Source: Bifidobacterium breve (GTDB lineage Bacteria; Actinomycetota; Actinomycetes; Mycobacteriales; Mycobacteriaceae). From it: a stretch of 5,138 nucleotides of DNA. The notes under the pieces were generated by a model. It saw only the letters and a program-made list of their open reading frames with translations, did not search any database and was not told the DNA's origin. The stretch is from contig CALQLM010000132.1 in NCBI GenBank assembly GCA_943331415.1, forward strand, positions 1-5,138, written 5' to 3'. Of the stretch, positions 1 to 5,138 are shown in pieces. The first letter of the stretch is position 1; each line of letters starts with the position of its first letter. A program made the translations under genes and the position numbers.

Positions 1-319
1 CCTCGGCGACTTCCTCGACGGCCTCGTCGACCACTTCTTCGACGGCCTCGTCGACCACTTCTTCGACGGCCTCGTCGACCACTTCTTCGACGGCCTCGTC
101 GACCACTTCTTCGACGGCCTCGTCGGCGACCTCAGCGACCGCAATCTGCTCGGGGCGGATGATCGGGATCTCACCGGTCAGTTCCGCCACCGTCACAGCC
201 TGGCTGTTACCGCGCCGGCGCCGCCGTCGACCGCCGGCCGGTGGCGCACCGATGGTTCCATTGCGGGCCAGCAACTCGGCCACCGAGATCGGCCGGGTGC
301 TGTCGTCTGATGGGCTCAT
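1..319 (-). CDS. Rv0497-type conserved mycobacterial protein, N-terminal part (3' end outside window)
   Basis: The first 106 residues are visible; the gene runs off the left edge. The start is an ATG at 319-317 that overlaps the TGA of ppx1 as ATGA, which fixes the start and suggests translational coupling. The protein opens with [20 protein letters not shown], then a Pro/Gly linker, a run of six arginines (residues 31-36), a second [13 protein letters not shown] segment (44-56), and from residue 62 a strongly acidic Glu/Asp/Val/Ala stretch made of four perfect DEAVEEVV repeats (66-97) plus a fifth ending in A (98-105). The two VAEL motifs and the basic patch match my memory of M. tuberculosis Rv0497, annotated as a conserved membrane protein with its membrane segment further downstream. 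No membrane segment is visible here, so localisation is inferred. Function is unknown. The basic-then-acidic, low-complexity N-terminus is probably disordered or helical and cytoplasmic. Confidence 0.85.
   Translation of the reverse strand, partial: MSPSDDSTRPISVAELLARNGTIGAPPAGGRRRRRRGNSQAVTVAELTGEIPIIRPEQIAVAEVADEAVEEVVDEAVEEVVDEAVEEVVDEAVEEVVDEAVEEVAE
5..124 (-). repeat. 24-bp in-frame tandem repeat (DEAVEEVV), 4 perfect copies plus 1 variant
   Basis: Four copies of a 24-bp unit, at 29-52, 53-76, 77-100 and 101-124, are identical in every base including third codon positions. A fifth unit at 5-28 differs at a few positions. Read on the minus strand each unit encodes the octapeptide DEAVEEVV, and 24 bp keeps the frame. 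Perfect identity at synonymous sites indicates recent expansion by slippage or unequal crossover. The array may continue beyond the left edge. Confidence 0.95.
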
Positions 320-1323
320 CGTGTCTCGCCTCTCGATCGCCCGGAATCCCGCCGACCCCCAGCATCCCGTACGTCGGCTTCCACCAAAGCGGTTCCATCG
401 GCTTCGCTGTCGAGTCGGCGCAGAATGACACCCTCGCGCAGCGCCCAAGGGCAGATGTCGACCGATTCCAATGACATTGCTCGCATACTCGCCTCCGCCA
501 CCAGGGCGCCCGCCACGATCTGCGGCGCCCGCTCGGCACTCACCCCTTCCAACTCGGCACGGTCTGCCGTGGTCATCCTAGAGATGAAGGCTATGAGCTG
601 GCGAAGTCCGTTGGCCGTGAGGGTTCGCTTGGCCCGCGGACCGGCGGCCGACGGCGCGGCCCCGGTCAGGGGGGCCAGCGACCGGAATGTCTTCGAACTC
701 CCTACCGCTAGGTCAGGGGCACCCGCCTCCAGCACCGTCTTCCCGGCCTGTGTCAGCTCGGTATCGAGCCAGTCGCGCAGCATCTGGACCCGGCGTCGGC
801 CCGGCGGATCGTCGGGCAGCCACTCCCTGGTCAGCCGACCCGCGCCCAACGGCAGCGATAACGCAACATCGGGCGCCTCGTCCACACCGGTGGACAGCTC
901 AAGGGAGCCACCGCCGATATCGAGGTTGATGATGCGGCCCGCACTCCAGCCGTACCAGCGGCGCACCGCCAGGAAGGTCAACCGCGACTCGTCGACGCCG
1001 GTGAGGACCTGGAGGTCAACCCCGGTCTGCGACCGCACCCGGGCCAGCACCTCCTCGGAGTTCTTGGCATCACGCACGGCCGACGTCGCAAATGCCATCA
1101 GCTCCGCACACCCGGAGCTGGCGGCGATTTTCGCGAACTCATCGACGGTGTCAACCAGCTTGTCGGCACCCCGACGGGTGAGCCTGCCGGAATCGTCGAT
1201 CGCCTCGGCGAGGCGCAGGGAGGACTTGGTCGAGCTCATGGGGGTCGGATGCCCACCTCGGTGCGCATCCACCACCAATAGGTGAACCGTATTGCTGCCC
1301 ACGTCGAGCACACCCAATCGCAC
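316..1323 (-). CDS. ppx1: Ppx/GppA-family exopolyphosphatase (Rv0496/Ppx1-type)
   Basis: This 335-residue protein is about the length of the short, single-module mycobacterial Ppx1 and lacks the C-terminal HD-like region of E. coli PPX/GppA. It has the ASKHA-type ATPase-like fold signatures: the first phosphate loop [11 protein letters not shown] (7-17), [13 protein letters not shown] (79-91), TGVDESR (108-114, where the family usually has an acidic pair such as EEA), and the second phosphate loop [12 protein letters not shown] (133-144). GSSKTFRSL (208-216) follows. The family removes terminal phosphate from polyphosphate and, in some members, from pppGpp; the M. tuberculosis relative is described as acting on short-chain polyphosphate. 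It should be cytoplasmic. The start is GTG at 1323, chosen because the family begins right before this first loop. There is no good Shine-Dalgarno, but a TANNNT box lies seven bases upstream, suggesting a leaderless message. The gene is divergent from the 1398 gene and overlaps the downstream Rv0497-type gene by 4 bp. The C-terminal tail is Arg-rich and looks unstructured. Confidence 0.93.
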   Translation of the reverse strand: MRLGVLDVGSNTVHLLVVDAHRGGHPTPMSSTKSSLRLAEAIDDSGRLTRRGADKLVDTVDEFAKIAASSGCAELMAFATSAVRDAKNSEEVLARVRSQTGVDLQVLTGVDESRLTFLAVRRWYGWSAGRIINLDIGGGSLELSTGVDEAPDVALSLPLGAGRLTREWLPDDPPGRRRVQMLRDWLDTELTQAGKTVLEAGAPDLAVGSSKTFRSLAPLTGAAPSAAGPRAKRTLTANGLRQLIAFISRMTTADRAELEGVSAERAPQIVAGALVAEASMRAMSLESVDICPWALREGVILRRLDSEADGTALVEADVRDAGGRRDSGRSRGETR

Positions 1324-1329
1324 CCGTCC

Positions 1330-1335
1330 AACCTA
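1330..1335 (-). promoter_or_regulatory. Putative -10 box (TAGGTT) for ppx1, leaderless
   Basis: TAGGTT on the minus strand fits the mycobacterial TANNNT consensus. Its last T is exactly seven bases before the G of the ppx1 GTG, so a transcript would start at or next to the start codon. No convincing -35 hexamer is seen, which is common in mycobacteria. This is inference from motif and spacing only. Confidence 0.5.
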
Positions 1336-1371
1336 GCGGGCCGCAACACCAACCTTCGGGAGGTGGCGCGA

Positions 1372-1382
1372 ACGATGATCGT
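1372..1382. promoter_or_regulatory. 11-bp perfect inverted repeat in the divergent intergenic region, possible operator
   Basis: ACGAT-G-ATCGT is a perfect inverted repeat around one central base. It sits directly upstream of the putative -10 at 1384-1389 and between two divergent genes, a position where a bound regulator could affect both promoters. A second, imperfect inverted repeat with a bulge (1349-1366, ACCT/AGGT core) lies nearer ppx1. No regulator can be named. Confidence 0.3.
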
Positions 1383-1383
1383 C

Positions 1384-1389
1384 TAACGT
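1384..1389 (+). promoter_or_regulatory. Putative -10 box (TAACGT) for the 1398 gene, leaderless
   Basis: TAACGT fits TANNNT and ends eight bases before the GTG at 1398, so transcription would begin at or within about two bases of the start codon. No Shine-Dalgarno precedes that GTG, which agrees with a leaderless message. No clear -35 hexamer was found. Confidence 0.5.
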
Positions 1390-1397
1390 TTGTTGTC

Positions 1398-2177
1398 GTG
1401 ACACGCAAGCACCCCGGCGAAGTCGACTTGGACTTCCCCCGCGAGTGGGTGGAGTTCTATGACCCGGCCAATAACGAGCATCTCATCGCCGCCGACCTGA
1501 CCTGGCTGCTGTCGCACTGGACGTGCGTTTACGGCACGCCGGCCTGCCAGGGCACGGTGGAGGGCCGCCCCGACGACGGGTGTTGTTCACATGGGGCGTT
1601 TCTGTCCGACGATGACGACCGCGCGAAGCTCGATGCCGCCGTGGCGAAGCTGACCGAGGCCGACTGGCAGTTTTACGACAAGGGCATGGGCCGTAAGGGC
1701 TACCTGGAGATGGACTCCTACGAGGACGAGCCCAATCTTCGAACCCGAAAGCACAAGGGCGCCTGCATCTTTCTGAACCGACCCGGCTTCGAAGGTGGTA
1801 TCGGCTGCGCGCTGCACAGCAAGGCGCTCAAGCTTGGCGTGGAGCCGCTGACGATGAAGCCGGAGGTGTGCTGGCAATTGCCGATCCGGCGCAGCCAGGA
1901 GTGGATCACCCGGCCCGACGGCACCGACATCCTCAAGACGACGATCACCGAGTATGGCCGCCGCGGATGGGGCGAAGGCGGGGAGGATCTGCACTGGTAC
2001 TGCACTGGCGACCCGGCCGCGCACGTTGGCAAGGAACCGGTATGGAAGTCCCTTGCCGCCGAGCTCATCGAGTTGCTGGGCGAAAAGGCCTACGCGGAGA
2101 TGGCCGCGATGTGCAAGCGGCGCAGCGGTTTTCCGCTGATCGCCATACATCCGGCGACCAGGGCTGCCGAGCGCTAG
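1398..2177 (+). CDS. Conserved cysteine-rich actinobacterial protein, Rv0495c-type, function unknown
   Basis: A 259-residue soluble protein with no signal peptide or membrane segment. I recognise it as the counterpart of M. tuberculosis Rv0495c, which has no firmly established function. It holds nine cysteines: C43, C50, C62, C63, C123, C137, C158, C202 and C239. The N-terminal set forms C-x6-C-x11-CC in a GCCSHGAFL context (61-69), followed by [10 protein letters not shown] (121-130), [12 protein letters not shown] (136-147) and [12 protein letters not shown] (155-166). This CC...C...C-x-LH...P-x-x-CW layout resembles cysteine-rich metal or iron-sulfur binding families such as YkgJ and DUF3109, so metal binding is plausible but not shown. 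The aromatic and acidic start, [12 protein letters not shown] (12-23), also looks conserved. GTG at 1398 is the chosen start: it has a -10 box just upstream and no ribosome binding site. It converges on regX3, with 4 bp between the stop codons, and is divergent from ppx1. Confidence 0.92.
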   Translation: MTRKHPGEVDLDFPREWVEFYDPANNEHLIAADLTWLLSHWTCVYGTPACQGTVEGRPDDGCCSHGAFLSDDDDRAKLDAAVAKLTEADWQFYDKGMGRKGYLEMDSYEDEPNLRTRKHKGACIFLNRPGFEGGIGCALHSKALKLGVEPLTMKPEVCWQLPIRRSQEWITRPDGTDILKTTITEYGRRGWGEGGEDLHWYCTGDPAAHVGKEPVWKSLAAELIELLGEKAYAEMAAMCKRRSGFPLIAIHPATRAAER

Positions 2178-2186
2178 CCGGCTAGC
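2173..2186. repeat. 14-bp perfect palindrome spanning two convergent stop codons
   Basis: GCTAGCCGGCTAGC reads the same on both strands and contains the TAG of the 1398 gene (2175-2177) and the TAG of regX3 (2184-2182 on the minus strand) at symmetric positions. In RNA it could form a short 5-bp stem with a CCGG loop, in either transcript. There is no U-tract, so it would be at best a weak bidirectional terminator or 3' stabilising hairpin. No other terminator separates these convergent genes. Confidence 0.6.
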
Positions 2187-2868
2187 CCTCCAGCTTGTAG
2201 CCCAGGCCACGCACGGTGATCAGGCGAACCGGGTTGGCGGGATCGGCCTCGATCTTGGACCGCAGCCTCTTTACGTGTACATCGAGAGTCTTGGTGTCGC
2301 CCACGTAATCCGCACCCCACACCCGGTCGATCAGCTGACCACGAGTGAGCACCCGACCCTTGTTCCGTAAGAGGTATTCCAGCAGGTCGAACTCTTTGAG
2401 CGGCAGTGCGATCGGATCGCCATGCACGCTGACGACATGGCGCTCGACGTCCATACGGACCGGTCCGGACTCCAGCAGGGCTTCACCGTAACCGACTTCT
2501 TCAGCATCGACACCACGGCGCAATACCGCCCGGATCCGGGCGATCAGCTCGCGGGCGGAATATGGCTTGGTGACGTAGTCGTCGGCCCCGAGTTCGAGTC
2601 CGAGCACCTTGTCGATTTCGCTGTCGCGAGCGGTCAACATGATCACCGGGACGCTGGAGCGCGCCCGGAGTTGCCGGCACACATCGGTGCCGCTCATCCC
2701 GGGAAGCATCAGATCGAGCAACACGATGTCAGCGCCGGACCGCTCGAACTCGGCCAGCGCCGCAGGTCCGTCGACCGCCACCGTGGCCTGGAACCCTTCC
2801 TTGCGGAGCAGGTAGGCCAGCGGATCGGCCAGCGACTCTTCATCCTCGACGATCAGCACGCGGATCAC
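2182..2868 (-). CDS. regX3: Two-component response regulator RegX3 (OmpR/PhoB family)
   Basis: This 228-residue protein has an intact N-terminal receiver domain (about 1-118): acidic pocket E8 and D9, phosphoacceptor D52 in LLDLMLPGMSG, T79 in the LTARDSE strand, and K101 in TKPYSARE. A C-terminal OmpR/PhoB winged-helix domain (about 132-227) follows, with ALPLKEFDLLEYLL (154-167), the recognition helix region TKTLDVHVKRLRSKIE (192-207) and the closing VRGLGYKLEG. It closely matches mycobacterial RegX3, the transcription factor for phosphate-limitation genes, activated by phosphotransfer from SenX3. The start is GTG at 2868, directly after the senX3 TGA with no gap, and a strong AGGAGG lies five bases upstream. 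The M. tuberculosis senX3-regX3 intergenic repeat is absent, so translation should be coupled to senX3. Confidence 0.98.
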   Translation of the reverse strand: MIRVLIVEDEESLADPLAYLLRKEGFQATVAVDGPAALAEFERSGADIVLLDLMLPGMSGTDVCRQLRARSSVPVIMLTARDSEIDKVLGLELGADDYVTKPYSARELIARIRAVLRRGVDAEEVGYGEALLESGPVRMDVERHVVSVHGDPIALPLKEFDLLEYLLRNKGRVLTRGQLIDRVWGADYVGDTKTLDVHVKRLRSKIEADPANPVRLITVRGLGYKLEG

Positions 2869-4059
2869 TCAGGCCTCCTCTTCGCCGACGTGACCGCCGG
2901 CATTCTCAACATCGTCGTGAAAAGCGGGAATCGACAGGGTGAACGTCGACCCGGTACCGGGCCTACTCCACAACCGGATGCTGCCGTTGTGGTTGGCGGC
3001 GACGTGCTTGACGATTGCCAGCCCGAGACCGGTGCCCCCGGTCGACCGGGAGCGTGCTTTGTCCACCCGGAAGAAGCGCTCGAACACCCGCTCCTGGTCG
3101 GCCATCGCGATACCGATGCCGCGGTCGGTAACGGCAATCTCGATATCGTTGTGCCGCCGCCGCCGACTGATCGACACCGTCGAGCCGTCCGGCGAGTACG
3201 CGATAGCGTTGGAGATGAGGTTGGCGACCGCAGTGACGAGCAGCGGTTGATCCCCGAGAACCTCGAATCCGGTCGGTTCGTCGGTACTCACCGTGATATC
3301 GGCGGTGTCCGCGGCCACTTTATAGCGCGAAATCGCTTCCTGGACAACGGTATCAACATCGACCATCACCAGATCAGGAAGTCGTTCGGCACCCTGCAGT
3401 CGGGAAAGTTCAATGAGCTCGCCGATCATGCTGGCGAGTCGCCGTGATTCGGCGAGCAGTTTCTGTCCGAACCTCCGCGCGGTCTCGGGATCATCGGTGG
3501 ACTCCAGGAGCGCTTCAGCGAGAACGCCCATCGCCGCCACCGGGGTCTTCAGCTCATGGCTGACGTTGGCGACGAAGTCACGACGGCTGGCCTCCATGCG
3601 GGCCAGTTCGGACTGGTCGTCGAGATAGACAACTGCGAGCCGGGGATGCTGGGCACTCAGCAGTCGAACATGGCCGTGAACCGACAGTCCTCGACGGCCG
3701 GCGGGAACGCCGCCCGGGGCCAACAGGTCGATATCGACATCGGCATCGGTGACCAGTGTCCGCTGCGCGGCGGCCCACACCCGGTCGTCGAGAACGCGTT
3801 CCCGAACAAGACCAAGCTCGGTCGCGCGCTGATTGCTGATCACGATATCGCGGGACGTGCCAACCACGACCACACCGATCGGCGCGGTGGACACGGCACG
3901 CTCGAGCACATCAAAAACAGTCATCGGCGCCTCGGACCCGATGCGCTGCGGGCTCAGGTCGCGGCGCCGCGACCTCAGGGCGGCGCTGATCGCCCATCCC
4001 AGAGCGAGTCCCCCCGACCCTGCGACGATGACCCAGAGTGCCACCGCACCAACGCTCAC
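2869..4059 (-). CDS. senX3: Sensor histidine kinase SenX3
   Basis: This 396-residue kinase is counted from GTG 4059. It has an N-terminal hydrophobic segment (about 3-28, [10 protein letters not shown]... to SAAL) followed by an Arg-rich cytoplasmic anchor; it could be one long membrane helix or a tight hairpin. A PAS-like region (about 48-150) contains [19 protein letters not shown]. The HisKA domain carries the H box [14 protein letters not shown], with phosphoaccepting H168. The ATPase domain has the N box with N284 ([10 protein letters not shown]), G1 DRGIGIA (312-318), F box ERVFERFFR (323-331) and G2 [10 protein letters not shown] (341-350). All catalytic motifs look intact. SenX3 senses phosphate limitation, with input through the Pst/PhoU system, and phosphorylates RegX3. 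A TTG two codons upstream (4065) would give 398 residues. GTG 4059 is preferred because a -10 box ends exactly seven bases before it and neither start has a Shine-Dalgarno. The C-terminal tail is short and acidic (GEEEA). Confidence 0.96.
   Translation of the reverse strand: MSVGAVALWVIVAGSGGLALGWAISAALRSRRRDLSPQRIGSEAPMTVFDVLERAVSTAPIGVVVVGTSRDIVISNQRATELGLVRERVLDDRVWAAAQRTLVTDADVDIDLLAPGGVPAGRRGLSVHGHVRLLSAQHPRLAVVYLDDQSELARMEASRRDFVANVSHELKTPVAAMGVLAEALLESTDDPETARRFGQKLLAESRRLASMIGELIELSRLQGAERLPDLVMVDVDTVVQEAISRYKVAADTADITVSTDEPTGFEVLGDQPLLVTAVANLISNAIAYSPDGSTVSISRRRRHNDIEIAVTDRGIGIAMADQERVFERFFRVDKARSRSTGGTGLGLAIVKHVAANHNGSIRLWSRPGTGSTFTLSIPAFHDDVENAGGHVGEEEA
2874..2879 (-). promoter_or_regulatory. 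Shine-Dalgarno of regX3, embedded in the senX3 3' end
   Basis: AGGAGG on the minus strand ends five bases before the regX3 GTG and lies in the last Glu-Glu-Ala codons of senX3. It identifies GTG 2868 as the regX3 start and allows reinitiation by ribosomes finishing senX3. Confidence 0.85.
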
Positions 4060-4065
4060 GCCCAA

Positions 4066-4071
4066 AGCGTA
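4066..4071 (-). promoter_or_regulatory. Putative -10 box (TACGCT) for senX3-regX3, leaderless
   Basis: TACGCT on the minus strand fits TANNNT. Its last T is exactly seven bases before the G of GTG 4059, predicting a leaderless senX3 message. At -35 spacing only a poor TTCCGT (4094-4089) is found, which would suit a promoter that needs an activator such as RegX3. Motif-based inference. Confidence 0.45.
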
Positions 4072-4082
4072 CGCATCGGGCG

Positions 4083-4124
4083 AACGTCACGGAAACACCA
4101 TGCGGCCGAACCGAACAACGTCAC
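4083..4124 (-). repeat. Direct repeat of GTGACGTT in the gpm1-senX3 intergenic region
   Basis: GTGACGTT occurs twice on the minus strand, at 4090-4083 and 4124-4117, 34 bp apart, close to a whole number of helical turns. Both copies lie between the candidate RegX3 boxes and the senX3 -10 box. They may be regulator half-sites; chance is not excluded. Confidence 0.3.
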
Positions 4125-4140
4125 AATTCCCAGGCCGGGA

Positions 4141-4169
4141 GTTCGACAGTTGTTAACCGAATGTTCTAT
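4141..4169. promoter_or_regulatory. Candidate RegX3/PHO-box operator: three 11-bp-spaced GTT(C/A) units
   Basis: On the plus strand GTTCGAC (4141), GTTAACC (4152) and GTTCTAT (4163) start exactly 11 bp apart, with 4-bp spacers. Streptomyces PhoP, the relative of RegX3, binds 11-bp direct repeat units with a GTTCACC-like core; the middle unit here matches 6 of 7 bases, the first 5 of 7 and the third 4 of 7. The array lies about 75-110 bp upstream of the proposed senX3 transcription start and touches the gpm1 stop codon. senX3 autoregulation by RegX3 is known in mycobacteria, which fits. The identity of the site is inferred. Confidence 0.45.
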
Positions 4170-4912
4170 TTGGCACCCTGGTTGGCGACGGCGGCCGCAC
4201 CGGCGGCAGCCGCCTCGGGGTCGAGGTAGGTTCCCCCGATCGCCAGGGGCTTACCCTCGCCGTCGAGGTCGTAGCGCAACGGGATCCCGGTCGGGATATT
4301 CAACCCGACAACATCCTCGTCGGACATGCCATCGAGGTACTTGACCAATGCCCGAAGCGAGTTGCCGTGCGCGACGATCAGCACTGTCTTTCCGGCCTTG
4401 AGGTCGGGGGCGATGGTCTGTTCGTAATACGGCGCGAATCGAGCCACCACGTCAGCCAGGCACTCAGTCAGCGGGCCGCCGCCGATATCGGCATACCGGG
4501 GGTCGGCATCCTGGCTGTACTTGCTGCCCTTCTCGATCGGCGGCGGAGGAGTGTCATAGCTTCGCCGCCACATCATGAACTGTTCGTCGCCGTAACGAGC
4601 CTTGGTCTCGGCTTTGTCCAGGCCCTGAAGCGCACCGTAATGGCGTTCATTGAGACGCCAATTGCGTTGCACCGGAATCCATAGCCGGTCGGCCGCATCC
4701 AGTGCCAGATGGGCGGTGGTGATCGCGCGGCGCAGCAGTGAGGTGTAGACGACATCGGGCTGACGGTCGCCGGCGGCGATCAACTCGCCGGCCCGCACCG
4801 CCTCGGTCCGGCCCTGTTCGGTCAGATCGACATCGACCCAGCCAGTGAACTGGTTGCTGGCGTTCCACTGGCTCTGACCGTGGCGCAGCAGAATAAGCGT
4901 GGACTCAGCCAT
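4166..4912 (-). CDS. gpm1: 2,3-bisphosphoglycerate-dependent phosphoglycerate mutase
   Basis: A 248-residue glycolytic enzyme that interconverts 3- and 2-phosphoglycerate in the cytoplasm, of the histidine phosphatase superfamily. The signature [10 protein letters not shown] (8-17) carries the phosphohistidine H11, the substrate-binding SLLRRA has R62, the acid/base residue E89 sits in [17 protein letters not shown], and the second catalytic histidine H182 is in [25 protein letters not shown] (205-217) and the Ala-rich C-terminal tail are typical, and the length matches the cofactor-dependent mutases. The RHGQS variant replaces the usual bacterial RHGES; yeast enzymes also have Q, so activity is expected. 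The start is ATG 4912, not the in-frame ATG at 4924 (four residues longer, one base after the upstream stop): 4912 is preceded by a GAGATGAT ribosome binding site at seven bases and aligns with known N-termini. It is probably co-transcribed with the YbjN-type gene upstream. Confidence 0.97.
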   Translation of the reverse strand: MAESTLILLRHGQSQWNASNQFTGWVDVDLTEQGRTEAVRAGELIAAGDRQPDVVYTSLLRRAITTAHLALDAADRLWIPVQRNWRLNERHYGALQGLDKAETKARYGDEQFMMWRRSYDTPPPPIEKGSKYSQDADPRYADIGGGPLTECLADVVARFAPYYEQTIAPDLKAGKTVLIVAHGNSLRALVKYLDGMSDEDVVGLNIPTGIPLRYDLDGEGKPLAIGGTYLDPEAAAAGAAAVANQGAK

Positions 4913-4919
4913 GGCCGAA

Positions 4920-4927
4920 ATCATCTC
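4920..4927 (-). promoter_or_regulatory. Shine-Dalgarno deciding the gpm1 start
   Basis: GAGATGAT on the minus strand differs by one base from GAGGTGAT, the complement of the 16S rRNA 3' end, and lies seven bases before ATG 4912. It overlaps the alternative ATG at 4924 and the stop of the upstream gene, so the internal ATG is the likelier start. Confidence 0.5.
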
Positions 4928-5138
4928 ACGGGGCCGGATCGTCGTCGATCAGATGCTCGAAGGCCTTCAGGTTTTTCAACGATTCGCCCCGCAACACCCG
5001 CCAGGCCCATTCCTTGCGGATGGATGAGGCGAACCCGAGTTCCAGCAGGGTGTTGAAATCATTGTTGGCGGCCTCCAACACCTGACCGAGTACCCGATCA
5101 ATCTCCTCGGCATTGACCACATCGAGTGCAATACGACC
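4926..5138 (-). CDS. YbjN-domain protein (Rv0487-type), C-terminal fragment
   Basis: Only the last 70 residues are in the window; the reading frame stays open to the right edge, beginning [20 protein letters not shown], so the GTG at 5120 is an internal valine, not the start. The segment [20 protein letters not shown] and the ending [14 protein letters not shown] resemble M. tuberculosis Rv0487 (about 180 residues), a YbjN-domain protein with a fold related to type III secretion chaperones but no established function in mycobacteria. It is soluble with no membrane segment in view. The TGA is followed after 13 bp by the preferred gpm1 start, so the two genes likely share a transcript. In M. 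tuberculosis a lysE-type gene sits between them; it is absent here. Confidence 0.85.
   Translation of the reverse strand, partial: GRIALDVVNAEEIDRVLGQVLEAANNDFNTLLELGFASSIRKEWAWRVLRGESLKNLKAFEHLIDDDPAP

Noticed and set aside
5..124. Short regular repeats as a CRISPR array
   Set aside because: Units are directly adjacent with no spacers and lie in frame inside a coding sequence.
1..310. Plus-strand open frame through the tandem repeat (DHFFDGLV units)
   Set aside because: A 24-bp repeat without stops keeps all frames open; no start is seen, and the minus frame has a real start, ATGA coupling and family similarity.
425..1285. 286-codon open frame on the plus strand antisense to ppx1
   Set aside because: Low-complexity Ser/Arg/Pro composition typical of a shadow frame; the opposite strand has clear Ppx/GppA motifs.
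1282..1288. GTTCACC on the minus strand as a RegX3 site
   Set aside because: A single half-site without an 11-bp partner, inside the conserved first phosphate loop codons of ppx1.
2422..3447. 341-codon open frame on the plus strand antisense to regX3 and senX3
   Set aside because: It lies wholly opposite two well-supported genes, has no recognisable domain, and its openness follows from codon bias in high-GC DNA.
4122..4140. Hairpin TCCC-GGCCT-GGGA downstream of gpm1 as an intrinsic terminator
   Set aside because: The stem is only four pairs with no U-tract; too weak to call.
4910..4924. ATG at 4924 as the gpm1 start
   Set aside because: It overlaps the best ribosome binding sequence and adds MISA, which known family members lack; ATG 4912 is better placed.

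Overview
The window looks like a core chromosomal segment of a mycobacterium. SenX3, RegX3, phosphoglycerate mutase, the Ppx/GppA phosphatase and the Rv0495c- and Rv0497-type proteins all read like recognisable counterparts of the M. tuberculosis Rv0487-Rv0497 block, here shown in reverse orientation. The tight packing points to a non-tuberculous, probably rapidly growing species. The lysE-type gene between Rv0487 and gpm1, the genes between regX3 and Rv0495c, and the MIRU repeat between senX3 and regX3 (all present in M. tuberculosis, from memory) are missing here. Species cannot be assigned from the sequence alone.

Layout, right to left on the minus strand: the C-terminal end of a YbjN-domain protein (4926-5138), then gpm1 (4166-4912), then about 106 bp holding a likely senX3 promoter and a candidate RegX3 operator, then senX3 (2869-4059) directly abutting regX3 (2182-2868). 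Facing them on the plus strand is a cysteine-rich protein of unknown function (1398-2177), whose stop codon lies 4 bp from the regX3 stop inside a perfect 14-bp palindrome. Next is a 74-bp divergent intergenic region with back-to-back promoter candidates. Then, again on the minus strand, come a Ppx/GppA phosphatase (316-1323) and, overlapping it by ATGA, the N-terminal part of an Rv0497-type protein (1-319) that carries a perfect coding tandem repeat.

Functionally, SenX3-RegX3 is the phosphate-starvation two-component system. Ppx1 acts on polyphosphate, so the block links phosphate sensing and phosphate storage, with a glycolytic mutase upstream. No mobile element, CRISPR array, tRNA or rRNA was seen. 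No clearly new multi-gene system is present. The most unusual items are the perfect 24-bp coding repeat, the 11-bp-periodic GTT(C/A) array upstream of senX3, three putative leaderless GTG starts, and the palindrome shared by two convergent stop codons.
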